From positions 124,001 to 188,000 of the forward strand of contig NZ_JAMTCJ010000001.1 of assembly GCF_024171815.1 (NCBI RefSeq): DNA of 64,000 nt, given 5' to 3'. Position numbers and translations under genes: made by a program. This DNA is from Williamsia maris (GTDB lineage Bacteria; Actinomycetota; Actinomycetes; Mycobacteriales; Mycobacteriaceae). This document shows, piece by piece, positions 8,788 to 17,608 of the stretch. Under the pieces are notes generated by a model. It did no database searches and had not been told where the DNA came from. It was given only the letters and a program-made list of their open reading frames with translations. Positions within the stretch are counted from its first letter, which is position 1, and each line of letters starts with the position of its first letter.

Positions 8788-10104
8788 ATGGATTTCGTGG
8801 ACATGTCAGACGGGGAACTCGAGGACACGGTCATCGGTCACGCCGGCCAGCTGGCCGCACAGACCTGCACGTTCCTGGATGCGCTGCGGGAGTTCGACAC
8901 CCGGGGCGCGTGGAACGGCGTCAACATCCGGTCGTGCGCACAGTGGTTGTCGTGGAAGACCGGATTGTCGCGACGCACCGCGCAGGATCAGTTGCGCGTC
9001 GCCCATGCGCTCGCCGGCCTCCCACACCTGCACGACGCATTCGCGCACGGGCGGCTGTCCTATTCGAAGGTGCGCGCCGTCTCACGCGTGGCCACCGCCG
9101 ACAGCGAACCCGAACTGGTCGACATCGCTCTGTCGTCGACCGCCGAACAGGTCGAACGTCTCTGCCGTGGACTGCGCACCATCAACCGGCGCGGGGCACC
9201 CGACGCCGCGCCCGCCGAATCCACGGCCGGGTGGAACTGGGACGACGACGGGACCTTACGAGTGTCGATGCGGCTCAACCCGGTCGACGGCGCACGGTTC
9301 CTTGCCGGCGTCGTGCGCAGCGACTACGAACGGACCCGCACCGTCGACGATCCCGATGTACCGGAATCGCCGGGATCGCCGGACGACTCGGGCCTGCCCA
9401 CCGATCTGTGGCGAAACGTCCCGTCGAACATCGCGCCTGCGGTCACTGCGATGTCCGACATCGCCTGCGACATGATCGACGTCCCCGAAACCGCCCCCGG
9501 CGCCGAGGTGTTGATCGTGGAGGACTCCGCCACCGGCGACGCGCACATCGACGACGGCCCACCGCTCGACACCCACGAGCGTGACGAGGCCCGCTGCGAC
9601 GCCATCGTTCGCGCGGTGCGCGTGCAGCAGGGCGCCGTGCTGGCCTGGGGACGCCGACGCCGCACACCCAGCCCGGCACAGATCCGGGCGGTCTTCATGC
9701 GGGACCGCTGCTGCACGATGCCCGGCTGTGGCCGCACCCGATTCCTACACGTCCACCACGTCACCTTCTGGTCACACGGTGGGACCACGAATCTCGACGA
9801 CCTCGTGCTGCTGGGCGAGCACCACCGTCGGCTGCACCGCGACGAATTCAGCATCGTCCCCACTGCGCCGCAACAGTTCGAGTTCCACACTGCCGCAGGC
9901 GACCTCATCGAGGTGGCGCCACCGATCGCCGCAGAACCCCGGTTCCGCCCCGACCGCACCATAGCTCCGGCAGCCATCGTGCCCAACTGGGGCGGCGAGA
10001 AGCTCGACCTGTCCTACGCCACGGATGTCCTCACCCACATCTGGGCGCTGCGCGCGCGGGAGAAAGCCGCGGACACCACACCGGCAGATGCGATGGCCGC
10101 CTGA
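8788..10104 (+). CDS. 13E12-repeat family protein, DUF222 plus HNH nuclease domain
   Basis: 438 residues. The N-terminal DUF222 region has the recognisable SCAQWLSWKTGLSRRTA segment. A C-terminal HNH domain (about residues 300-360) has CCTMPGCGRTRFLHVHH, then N..DLVLL..HH..LH. These proteins are multicopy in mycolata and often lie near mobile or repeat loci; biological function is not established. Two starts are possible: ATG 8782, with the GGAGG only 1 nt away, or ATG 8788, with 7-nt spacing, which is preferred. No neighbouring copy or inteins are seen here. Confidence 0.88.
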   Translation: MDFVDMSDGELEDTVIGHAGQLAAQTCTFLDALREFDTRGAWNGVNIRSCAQWLSWKTGLSRRTAQDQLRVAHALAGLPHLHDAFAHGRLSYSKVRAVSRVATADSEPELVDIALSSTAEQVERLCRGLRTINRRGAPDAAPAESTAGWNWDDDGTLRVSMRLNPVDGARFLAGVVRSDYERTRTVDDPDVPESPGSPDDSGLPTDLWRNVPSNIAPAVTAMSDIACDMIDVPETAPGAEVLIVEDSATGDAHIDDGPPLDTHERDEARCDAIVRAVRVQQGAVLAWGRRRRTPSPAQIRAVFMRDRCCTMPGCGRTRFLHVHHVTFWSHGGTTNLDDLVLLGEHHRRLHRDEFSIVPTAPQQFEFHTAAGDLIEVAPPIAAEPRFRPDRTIAPAAIVPNWGGEKLDLSYATDVLTHIWALRAREKAADTTPADAMAA

Positions 10105-10530
10105 TCAGTTCGCGGCAGCACTGAGCCGGGCGCCCAGTTCGGCGATCGTGTCCATGCGCCCCCGCGTCGGTGCCCACGGCAGGGTCAGGCGATCTCTGGT
10201 CTTGTCGACATACCACGGGATGACGTGCAGATGGAAATGGAACACGGTCTGCCACGCGTCGGCCCCGCAGCAGTTGAGCAGGTTGACGCCGTCGGCACCG
10301 AGTTCTCGGACGGCCACCTCGGCGATGCGCTGAGCCGACAGAGTCACCGCGGTCAGGTCCTCGGCCGGGATGTCGAGCAGATCGGTGCTGTGCCGCTTCG
10401 GTATCACCAGCAGGTGCCCGTCGGACGCCGGGTTGATGTCCATGAACGCAAGGCTCGTATCGTCCTCGGCCACCGTCACACTCGGACTGTCACCGGCGAC
10501 GATGTCGCAGAACACGCACTGTTTGCTCAT
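10105..10530 (-). CDS. HIT family protein (nucleotide hydrolase/transferase)
   Basis: 141 residues with the histidine triad HFHLHVIP near residue 98 and an N-terminal CVFCDIV zinc-like pair. Family members hydrolyse adenosine phosphoramidates or dinucleotides. The stop codon abuts the stop of the convergent HNH gene with no gap. Upstream, TAGTGT ends 6 nt before the ATG and AGGAG also lies in that gap, inside an inverted repeat, so repression by a dimeric regulator is plausible. Confidence 0.9.
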   Translation of the reverse strand: MSKQCVFCDIVAGDSPSVTVAEDDTSLAFMDINPASDGHLLVIPKRHSTDLLDIPAEDLTAVTLSAQRIAEVAVRELGADGVNLLNCCGADAWQTVFHFHLHVIPWYVDKTRDRLTLPWAPTRGRMDTIAELGARLSAAAN

Positions 10531-10532
10531 CT

Positions 10533-10611
10533 CCTGACACTAGGTCAGGTGCGTTCCGCGGAACGCACGACGGCGCCGCGCCGACGGGCCCCACGTTTGC
10601 CGGAACGGCAA
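10533..10611. promoter_or_regulatory. three palindromes in the HIT/methyltransferase divergent region
   Basis: Three inverted repeats lie in 123 bp between divergent genes: CCTGAC-ACTAG-GTCAGG (10533-10549), a perfect 20-bp palindrome GTGCGTTCCGCGGAACGCAC (10549-10568), and TTGCCG-GAA-CGGCAA (10597-10611). The first covers the putative -10 of the HIT gene. They are probably operator sites; the regulator is unknown. Confidence 0.5.
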
Positions 10612-10653
10612 CACTGCTGGCGCCGGGTACGTCTCGTCCGACAGGCTGCACCC

Positions 10654-11265
10654 ATGACGGATGCACAGACGGTCGCTGCGGAGTGGGACGAACGCTTCAG
10701 CAGTTCCGAACAGTTGTTCAGCGGTCGACCCAACGGGTCCCTGGTCGCCGAGGTCGGCGAACTGCCCGATGGCCGGGCCCTCGACGTGGGTTGCGGTGAG
10801 GGCGCCGACGCGATCTGGTTGGCGCAGCAGGGCTGGACGGTCACCGCACTCGACGTGTCCCGCGTGGCCCTCGACCGCGGTGCCGAGGCCGCCCGGCAGG
10901 CGGGGGTCGAGGTGACGTGGCGCCTGTCCGACCTCTCCGGACTGGCGGAGTCCGATCAGTTCGACCTGGTGACGGTGCACTACCCGGCGCTGCCCAGCTC
11001 CCCCGATCGCCGAGCCGAGCACGCCCTGATGGCAGCGGTGGCACCGGGAGGACTCCTCCTCGTCGTCCACCACGCCGACATGGACGCCGAGACGGCACGG
11101 GCGCACGGCTTCGACCCCGCCGACTACGTGGGGACCACCGACATGGTTTGCGCGCTCCTGCAGGGTGACTGGCTCGTCGAGCTGGACACCCGGCGGCCCC
11201 GCGACGTGGCCGCCGGGGGCGGACGCCACACCCACGACGTCGTGCTGCGGGCACGACACGCCTGA
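10654..11265 (+). CDS. class I SAM-dependent methyltransferase
   Basis: 203 residues. Motif I is ALDVGCGEGADAIWLA (about residues 44-59), followed by TALDVS for the acidic residue binding SAM ribose and APGGLLLVVHH as post-motif strands. It resembles TehB/UbiE-like small methyltransferases; substrate unknown. The start ATG 10654 avoids the long upstream extension that would cross the palindromic promoter region. Divergent from the HIT gene. Confidence 0.85.
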   Translation: MTDAQTVAAEWDERFSSSEQLFSGRPNGSLVAEVGELPDGRALDVGCGEGADAIWLAQQGWTVTALDVSRVALDRGAEAARQAGVEVTWRLSDLSGLAESDQFDLVTVHYPALPSSPDRRAEHALMAAVAPGGLLLVVHHADMDAETARAHGFDPADYVGTTDMVCALLQGDWLVELDTRRPRDVAAGGGRHTHDVVLRARHA

Positions 11266-11279
11266 CGGCTCGGCGGAAC

Positions 11280-12434
11280 TCAGCCGAGCGACGCCGCCAG
11301 GTGGGCCACCGCCCGGTCGATGTCGTCGGGCGCGAGGGCGGCGAAGCTGAGTCGTAGACAGTCACCAGCGTCTCGGGAGACCGCGAACGCCGAACCCGGG
11401 ACGTAGGCCACGCCGTGGGCGACGGCCGTGTCGAGCAGAGCGGTCGTGTCGACCCCGGGCAGTCGAACCCAGCAGAACATGCCGCCCTCCGGCGCGGTGA
11501 ACTCCGCCGCCGATCCGAGGTGCATCGTGAGTGCATCGACCAGTGCAGCGGCGCGCACACGGTACGCGTCGCGGATGACGGCGACGTGGCCGTCGAGCCA
11601 CGCGTCGTCGCCCAGCAGATCGGCCACCATCGACTGGGTGAACGTCGAGCCGCACAGATCGGCGCCCTGGCGCAGGCGCTCGACGAGCGCGATCACCGCC
11701 GTCGGCGCCACGCACCATCCGACGCGCAGTGCCGGCGCGAGGATCTTGGACACGGTGCCCAGGCTGATGACGCGGTCACCGAAGTCTCGCCACGGGGTCG
11801 GTTCTGTTCCCCGGAAACGCAAGCGGCCGTACGGGTTGTCGTCGATGATCCAGAAACCGTAGCGCTCGGCGAGGCGGGCGAGGTGGGCTCGTCTCCCGTC
11901 GTCTGCGGTCACGCCGCCCGGGTTGTGAAAAGAGCTGACGGTGTGGACGATCACCGGACGCGCTCCGGCCGCGCACCACTGCTCGAGCAGGTCGGTGTCG
12001 ATGCCGCTGCCGGTCAGCGGCAGACCCCGGACGTCGGCGCGCACCGACTGGAACACCTGCAGCGCACCGACATACACCGGGTCGTCGACAACGACGAGAT
12101 CGCCGGGATCGAGGAGTGCATGCGCGAGCAGGAACAGCGCCTGCTGCGACCCGTGGGTGATCAGGATCTGCTCGGGACGGTCGATCCCCTCGTACCGCGC
12201 GACGGCGTCGCGACACTCACGCAGACCGGCACTGACCGTGTATTGCAGGAGGTCCCGATCACCGACCGCGCGTTGTGCGGCCACGGCGATCCGCTCCTGC
12301 GGGATCAACTCGGTGGCGGGCAGACCACCGGCCATGCTGAGGACGTCGGGGCGCTCGGTGAGGCTGAGCAGGTCGCGGATCGCCGAACCGCGGACGTTGG
12401 ACAGGGCGGCGGACGGGGTGACGGGTGCGGACAC
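11280..12434 (-). CDS. PLP-dependent aminotransferase, MocR/2-aminoadipate-type without HTH
   Basis: 384 residues in fold type I. The Schiff-base lysine is in SLGTVSKILAPALRVGW, and IIDDNPYGRLRF carries the cofactor Asp and Tyr. Members of this group act on amino acids such as 2-aminoadipate, aromatic or branched-chain substrates; the substrate is not readable. The GTG at 12434 is preferred because GGAG sits 5 nt upstream; a GTG at 12482 would add 16 residues without a clear Shine-Dalgarno. It lacks the N-terminal GntR domain of true MocR regulators. Confidence 0.82.
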   Translation of the reverse strand: MSAPVTPSAALSNVRGSAIRDLLSLTERPDVLSMAGGLPATELIPQERIAVAAQRAVGDRDLLQYTVSAGLRECRDAVARYEGIDRPEQILITHGSQQALFLLAHALLDPGDLVVVDDPVYVGALQVFQSVRADVRGLPLTGSGIDTDLLEQWCAAGARPVIVHTVSSFHNPGGVTADDGRRAHLARLAERYGFWIIDDNPYGRLRFRGTEPTPWRDFGDRVISLGTVSKILAPALRVGWCVAPTAVIALVERLRQGADLCGSTFTQSMVADLLGDDAWLDGHVAVIRDAYRVRAAALVDALTMHLGSAAEFTAPEGGMFCWVRLPGVDTTALLDTAVAHGVAYVPGSAFAVSRDAGDCLRLSFAALAPDDIDRAVAHLAASLG

Positions 12435-12487
12435 GTGGGACTCCAGGGAAGTACGAGGTGAGTCGGTGATACGTGTGGTCACCAGAT

Positions 12488-12505
12488 GACGGGGGATGTC
12501 CCGTC
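12488..12505 (-). terminator. possible hairpin terminator between lpdA and the aminotransferase
   Basis: GACGGG-GGATGT-CCCGTC inverted repeat in the 130-bp gap downstream of lpdA and upstream of the aminotransferase start at 12434. There is no U-run, so it could equally be a leader structure. Confidence 0.3.
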
Positions 12506-12564
12506 GCTCACGCTACGCCCCGCATTCCACAGGGTGAAAGCGGTTTCCCAGATGTCGGGACAGG

Positions 12565-14001
12565 TCAGTCCAGGTCGTCGTGGCGGATCAGCTGTCGCGC
12601 CGCCTCGGTCACCGACCCGGTGAGCGAGGGGTAGACCGAGAAGGTCTGGGCCAGGTCGTTGACCATCAGCTTGTTCTGAACCGCAAGCGCGATCGGCAGG
12701 ATCAGCTCTGATGCGTTGGGGGCCACCACGACTCCTCCGATGACCACACCGGTGGCCGGGCGGCAGAAGATCTTCACGAAGCCTCGGCGCAGCCCGCTCA
12801 TCTTGGCCCGCGGGTTCGTCGACAGCGGCAGCATCACGGTGCGGGCCGGGTACTCGCCGTCGTCGATGGCCTGCTGGCTGACGCCGACAGTGGCGATCTC
12901 GGGGCGCGTGAAGATCGCCGACGCGACGGTCTTGAGCTTGATGGGTACGACACCCTCGCCGAGCGCGTGGTACATCGCGATGCGCCCCTGCATGGCCGCC
13001 ACCGACGCCAGCGGCAACAGCCCGGTGCAGTCGCCGGCGGCGTAGATGCCGGGCACCGTGGTCCGCGAGACCCGGTCGACGGTGAGGTAGCCGCCCTTCG
13101 ACAGCTCGATGCCGACGTTCTCCAGTCCGAGGCCCCCGGTGTTGGGCACCGATCCGACCGTCATCAACACGTGCGATCCCGAGACGACCTTGCCGTCGGC
13201 GAGATGCACGTCGACACCATCGTCGGTGCGACGAACCGCGTCGGCGCGAGCGTGCTTGATCAGCGTGACACCGCGTTCGGCGAGGACGTCCTCGAGCACG
13301 AGCGCGGCGTCCTCGTCCTCACCCGGCAGCACACGGTCGCGGCTCGAGACCAGCGTGACCCGCACACCGAGCTCGGTGTAGGCGTGCACGAACTCCGCGC
13401 CGGTGACACCGGAACCGACCACCACGAGGTGCTCGGGCAGTTCCTCGAGGTCGTAGAGCTGACGCCAGGTGAGGATGCGTTCCCCGTCCGGCTGCGCGTC
13501 GGGCAGCACGCGCGGTGAGGCGCCCGTCGCGATCAGGACGACGTCGGCGTCGATGGTGATCTCGGGATCGGGTTCCACACCGTCGGCGCGTTCGCCGACC
13601 GGCGTGACGATCACCCGGTGCGTCGACATGCCGATCTCGGCGTCGCCCAGGTGTGCGCGGCCCGCGACCAGGTGGACGCCCTCGCTGACCAGTCGGGACC
13701 GGATGTCGGCGGATTGCGCGAAGGCGAGGTCGCGGACCCGCTGATGGATCTGCGGCAGCGACACCAGCGCGTCGTCGTGATGCAGGTTGATGCCCAGGTC
13801 GACCGCTCGACGCACCTCGGTGCGGATGCCGGTCGAGGCGATGAAGGTCTTCGACGGGACGCAATCCCACAGCACGCACGCGCCGCCGATCCCGTCCGAG
13901 TCGACAACCGTCACGTCCGCGCCGTAGGCGGTCGCGGCGAGCGCGGCCTCGTATCCCGCGGGCCCGCCGCCGATGATCGCGATCCTGGTCACTGCTGACA
14001 T
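12565..14001 (-). CDS. lpdA: LpdA-type flavoprotein, NAD(P)H quinone dehydrogenase family
   Basis: 478 residues of the pyridine nucleotide-disulfide oxidoreductase fold: FAD site IIGGGPAG near residue 10, second dinucleotide site VVGSGVTGAEF, and YAAGDCTGLLPLA near 310. It matches M. tuberculosis LpdA (Rv3303c) in composition and in adjacency to the Rv3304 homologue. Unlike my recollection of that protein, the active-site disulfide pair C42-x4-C47 is intact, while the C-terminal His-Glu dyad of lipoamide dehydrogenases is replaced (SVYPSLTGSVTE). The start 14001 has AGGAGTG just upstream. Probable role: quinone/NAD(P)H redox cycling and oxidative stress defence. Confidence 0.9.
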   Translation of the reverse strand: MSAVTRIAIIGGGPAGYEAALAATAYGADVTVVDSDGIGGACVLWDCVPSKTFIASTGIRTEVRRAVDLGINLHHDDALVSLPQIHQRVRDLAFAQSADIRSRLVSEGVHLVAGRAHLGDAEIGMSTHRVIVTPVGERADGVEPDPEITIDADVVLIATGASPRVLPDAQPDGERILTWRQLYDLEELPEHLVVVGSGVTGAEFVHAYTELGVRVTLVSSRDRVLPGEDEDAALVLEDVLAERGVTLIKHARADAVRRTDDGVDVHLADGKVVSGSHVLMTVGSVPNTGGLGLENVGIELSKGGYLTVDRVSRTTVPGIYAAGDCTGLLPLASVAAMQGRIAMYHALGEGVVPIKLKTVASAIFTRPEIATVGVSQQAIDDGEYPARTVMLPLSTNPRAKMSGLRRGFVKIFCRPATGVVIGGVVVAPNASELILPIALAVQNKLMVNDLAQTFSVYPSLTGSVTEAARQLIRHDDLD

Positions 14002-14133
14002 CACTCCTGTGGTTGTGAGTTCGTGGTCGGCCCGTCTTGTGGACATGCCTCGCGAGGAAACGCTAGTCGATCCATGACCGACTTCGCCGACCGCGCTCTC
14101 ACATGGCCACCGGGGCTCATCTAGGCTTTCGCC

Positions 14134-14619
14134 GTGCCGATATACGCCGCCTACGGCTCCAACATGCACCCGGACCAGATGATGGAACGGGCCCCGCACT
14201 CACCCATGTCGGGTACGGGTTGGCTCAACGGCTGGCGGCTGACGTTCGGCGGCGGTGACATCGGCTGGGAGGGCGCTCTCGCCACCGTCACCGAGGACCC
14301 CGACAACCCCGACGCGCGCGTGTTCGTCGTCCTCTACGACGTCACCTCCGAGGACGAACTGACCCTGGACAGCTGGGAGGGATCCGAGCTCGGGATCCAC
14401 CGCAAGATCCGCGCCCGGGTGCACACCGACGACGGCGCGGTCCTGGCGTGGCTCTACGTGCTCGACGCCTTCGAGGGTGGACTGCCCTCGGCGCGCTACC
14501 TCGGCGTGATGTCGGAGGCCGCGGAGATCGCGGGCGCTCCGGCCGACTACGTGCACGCGCTGCGTGTCCGCGACGCCCGCAACGTGGGGCCCGGCCCCGG
14601 CGACACGCTCGACACCTGA
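14134..14619 (+). CDS. gamma-glutamylcyclotransferase-like protein (Rv3304 homologue)
   Basis: 161 residues beginning PIYAAYGSNM, the substrate-loop signature of the GGCT fold, with a central acidic LDSWEG segment. It is divergent from lpdA exactly as Rv3304 is in M. tuberculosis. The putative -10 TAGGCT (14122-14127) ends 6 nt before the GTG start, suggesting a leaderless message. Enzymatic substrate is unproven; proteins of this fold can also act as gamma-glutamylamine cyclotransferases. Confidence 0.85.
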   Translation: MPIYAAYGSNMHPDQMMERAPHSPMSGTGWLNGWRLTFGGGDIGWEGALATVTEDPDNPDARVFVVLYDVTSEDELTLDSWEGSELGIHRKIRARVHTDDGAVLAWLYVLDAFEGGLPSARYLGVMSEAAEIAGAPADYVHALRVRDARNVGPGPGDTLDT

Positions 14620-14632
14620 GTCGCCTGCTCAC

Positions 14633-15238
14633 ATGTCCCTCGAAGAGCGGCGTGGTCGCGGCCGACCCCGCGACGCCGACATGGAGGTCCGTGTCTTCGA
14701 CGCCGTCCTCGAGGTCTACTGGGAGACCAGCTGGCGGGGGTTCACGTTCGACGCCGTCGCCCGGCGAGCCCGGGTGGGACGAGCAGCGCTCTACCGGCGG
14801 TGGTCCAGCAAGGAAGACCTCCTCGTCGCCGCGCTCGAGGCGCGCAGTCCGCTGCCCGCTCCCATCGACACCGGCTCGGTCCGCGGCGACCTGATCGAGC
14901 TGTCCGATCAGCTCGCGCGGGGCTACGCCGAACTCGCCGGACTGGTCTCTATCCGGGTGACCCTCGACGCGATGGTCAACCCGGACCTGCTGGCCCAGCT
15001 CACCGACACCCTCAACCAGAGCCGGTTGGTCACGACCCGACGGATCGTCGGTCGCGCGGTCGCGCGCGGCGAGTTGCCGCCGACGACGTCGACGACGCTG
15101 CTCCTCGAGCTGGTCACCGGTGCGGTGCTGAGCCACGCTCTGTTCTCCCATCCCCACCGGGACGCGGAGACCGACGCATCCCCCCGGCATTCCGAACTGG
15201 TGGTGGAGACCGTCCTGCGGGCGCTGGTCGAGGCCTGA
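14633..15238 (+). CDS. TetR/AcrR family transcriptional regulator
   Basis: 201 residues. The N-terminal helix-turn-helix spans about residues 20-65, with FDAVARRARVGRAALYRRW typical of TetR recognition helices, followed by SKEDLLVAALEA. The C-terminal ligand-binding domain is divergent. It starts 14 nt after the GGCT-like gene and lies 54 nt upstream of the thiolase-like gene, whose promoter contains a perfect palindrome at 15259-15277; it is the probable repressor of that operon. A fatty acyl-CoA or related ligand is a guess from context. Confidence 0.88.
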   Translation: MSLEERRGRGRPRDADMEVRVFDAVLEVYWETSWRGFTFDAVARRARVGRAALYRRWSSKEDLLVAALEARSPLPAPIDTGSVRGDLIELSDQLARGYAELAGLVSIRVTLDAMVNPDLLAQLTDTLNQSRLVTTRRIVGRAVARGELPPTTSTTLLLELVTGAVLSHALFSHPHRDAETDASPRHSELVVETVLRALVEA

Positions 15239-15255
15239 ATCACAGCCGGACACCT

Positions 15256-15285
15256 TTTACAGACAGTCACTGTCTGTATTACGGT
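15256..15285 (+). promoter_or_regulatory. TetR-type operator inside the thiolase-operon promoter
   Basis: A perfect palindrome ACAGACAGT-C-ACTGTCTGT occupies 15259-15277. It fills the spacer between a -35-like TTTACA (15256-15261) and a -10 TACGGT (15280-15285), which ends 7 nt before the GTG start. A bound TetR dimer would block RNA polymerase. Confidence 0.75.
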
Positions 15286-15292
15286 CGACCAC

Positions 15293-16816
15293 GTGGCAGA
15301 CCCCAGCACAGTCCCCGTCATCATCGGCGTGTCCGACCTCCGATCGGGCGGTGCGGGCGTCACCGCCGAACCGCGGGAACCGGCCGCGTTGATCACCGAG
15401 GCGACCGACGGCGCGATCGCGGACACCGGCGTCGCCGATCTCGGGCCGCGGATCGACACCATCTACGCGGTCAAGACCGCGAGTTGGTCCTACGACGACC
15501 TCCCCGGCCTGATCGGCCGCCACGTCGGCGCCGCGTCGCCGCAGACCCACACCAGCTCGATCGGAGGGCACTGGCCCGCGGCCCTGCTCGACCGCATCGG
15601 CGCGCAGATCGCCGCAGGGACCACGTCGGTGGCCCTGCTGATCGGCGGCGAGTCCGCGGCGTCGACCCGCGCCCTGTCGAAAGCGGGCCTCGACCCGATC
15701 GGGCAGGGCTGGCTCCGCGAGCCCGGCGGGCCGCCCGACTTCAGCACCGACGACCTCGGCAGCGACGACATGCGCCGGGCGAACGTCGTCGCGCCCACCC
15801 GGGTGTACCCGCTGTTCGAGAACCGTTTCGGCCACGACCGCGGACTCACCCCGCAGGAGACCCTGCGGGAGTCGGCGACGATGTACGCGCGCTTCTCCGA
15901 GATCGCCGCCGAGCACCCTGTGGCCTGGACACCCACCGTCCGCAGCGCCGACGAGATCGCCACGGTCGGACCCCGCAACCGGTCGGTGAGTGACACCTAC
16001 CCACTGATGATGAACGCCATGCCGTTCGTGGATCAGGCTGCTGCCGTGATCATCTGCTCACTCGCGGTCGCCAGGGAACTCGGCGTGGCCGAGGATCGCG
16101 TCGTCCACCTGTGGGGCGGCGCAGGCGCCACCGACACTCCCGACGTCGTCGCACGGGAGCATTTCGGGCACTCCCCCGCACTGACGTCCGCGGTCGATCG
16201 GACCCTGGCCGGCGCCGGGATCACCGGTCGTGACGTCGGGATCGTCGACGCCTACAGCTGTTTCCCGATCGTGCCGAAACTGCTCCTGCGCGCCCTCGAT
16301 CTGCCGGACTCGTTCGTGCCCAGCGTCCTCGGCGGGCACTGCTCGTTCGGCGGTCCGCTCAACAGCTACTCGCTGCACGCCGTCGCCGAGATCACCCGAC
16401 TCCTGCGGGCCGGTGAGCCGGGAACCGTGGCGATGGTGCACGCCAACGGCGGCTACCTCACCTACCAGCACACGGTCCTGCTCTCCCGTGCCGCGCACCC
16501 CGACGGCTACATCGGCGATCCGGAGCACGTCCGCATCACGTCGTCGGCGCCGGAACTGGCGGTTAGCTACGACGGTGACGCCGAGATCGTCACCGCCACC
16601 GTCGAATACGACCGCGACGGCACCCCGAAAACGGCGGTGATCATCGCCGAGACCGCGGACGGACGCAGGGTGGCCGGGCACACCGACCCGTCCGGCGCCG
16701 CCGAACTCCTCGGCCACACCGACGGTGGGGCACGCAGCCTCGTCGGCATCGCGATCCACGTGATCGACCGTGACGGCCGGCTCGCCGTGACCATCCGAGA
16801 AGAGGCGCACACATGA
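15293..16816 (+). CDS. thiolase-like protein type 1 (acetyl-CoA acetyltransferase superfamily)
   Basis: 507 residues: an N-terminal thiolase fold followed from about residue 420 by an extra small domain typical of type 1 thiolase-like proteins. The position of the nucleophilic cysteine (CxSG in thiolases) reads HTSSIGGHWPAALL, so the Cys appears absent. The C-terminal GHP region is GGHCSFGGPLNSY. Mycobacterial proteins of this type are reported to bind acyl-CoA but lack classical thiolase activity; that is family knowledge recalled, not shown here. Translationally coupled (ATGA) to the crotonase and under a TetR operator, so a role in regulated acyl-CoA metabolism is likely. Confidence 0.8.
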   Translation: MADPSTVPVIIGVSDLRSGGAGVTAEPREPAALITEATDGAIADTGVADLGPRIDTIYAVKTASWSYDDLPGLIGRHVGAASPQTHTSSIGGHWPAALLDRIGAQIAAGTTSVALLIGGESAASTRALSKAGLDPIGQGWLREPGGPPDFSTDDLGSDDMRRANVVAPTRVYPLFENRFGHDRGLTPQETLRESATMYARFSEIAAEHPVAWTPTVRSADEIATVGPRNRSVSDTYPLMMNAMPFVDQAAAVIICSLAVARELGVAEDRVVHLWGGAGATDTPDVVAREHFGHSPALTSAVDRTLAGAGITGRDVGIVDAYSCFPIVPKLLLRALDLPDSFVPSVLGGHCSFGGPLNSYSLHAVAEITRLLRAGEPGTVAMVHANGGYLTYQHTVLLSRAAHPDGYIGDPEHVRITSSAPELAVSYDGDAEIVTATVEYDRDGTPKTAVIIAETADGRRVAGHTDPSGAAELLGHTDGGARSLVGIAIHVIDRDGRLAVTIREEAHT

Positions 16817-17604
16817 CCGCAGTGGTACTCACCGAGCAGCGCGGACACACCCTGCTCGTGACCATCAACCGCCCGAAGGCGGCCAACAGCATCAACGCCG
16901 AGGTCCATCAGCTTCTCGGGGAAGCCTGGGAGACAGCGCAATCGACCGAGTCGGTACGCGCGGTGGTGCTGACCGGTGCCGGTGAGGCGACGTTCTGTGC
17001 CGGGGCCGACCTGAAGGCGCTCGGCACCTCGGGACCGGAGGGCATCACCCCCGCCGACACCGCACACTGGGGATTCGCCGGCGTCGTCCGACACCCGATC
17101 ACCAAGCCGATCATCTGCGCGGTCAACGGGAACGCGCTCGGGGGCGGCACCGAACTCGCACTGGCCGGCGACCTGGTGGTGGCGGCCGACACGGCCACGT
17201 TCGGTCTGCCCGAGGTACGTCGCGGACTCATCGCCGGAGCCGGCGGGGTGTTCCGCCTCGTCTCGGCCATCCCCCGGGCGATCGCGATGGAACTGCTGCT
17301 GACCGGGACACCCCTGCCCGTCGAGGACGCCGCACGATGGGGCCTGGTCAACCGGGTCGTCCCCGCCGCCGATGTCGTCACCGCGGCACTGGAACTCGCC
17401 GACACGATCGCCGAGTGCGCCCCGCTGGCCGTACAGGCCAGCAAGGTCGTCGCACGCGGCATCGTCGACGGCGCGGTCCCGACCGAGACCCAGGGCTGGG
17501 AACAGACCGAGGAGGCCCTCGCCCGATTGACCACCTCGTCGGACACCGTCGAGGGCATCGTCGCGTTCATGGAGAAGCGCGCCCCGGTGTGGACCGGCAG
17601 GTGA
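16813..17604 (+). CDS. enoyl-CoA hydratase/isomerase (crotonase) family protein
   Basis: 263 residues. The oxyanion hole segments are FCAGADLKAL (about residue 60) and NALGGGTELALAGD (about 112); the catalytic region FGLPEVRRGLIAGAGG carries the Glu of LPEV. Overlaps the upstream thiolase-like gene by 4 nt, so both are made from one TetR-regulated transcript. Likely hydrates or isomerises an enoyl-CoA; chain length unknown. Confidence 0.87.
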   Translation: MTAVVLTEQRGHTLLVTINRPKAANSINAEVHQLLGEAWETAQSTESVRAVVLTGAGEATFCAGADLKALGTSGPEGITPADTAHWGFAGVVRHPITKPIICAVNGNALGGGTELALAGDLVVAADTATFGLPEVRRGLIAGAGGVFRLVSAIPRAIAMELLLTGTPLPVEDAARWGLVNRVVPAADVVTAALELADTIAECAPLAVQASKVVARGIVDGAVPTETQGWEQTEEALARLTTSSDTVEGIVAFMEKRAPVWTGR

Positions 17605-17608
17605 CGTC

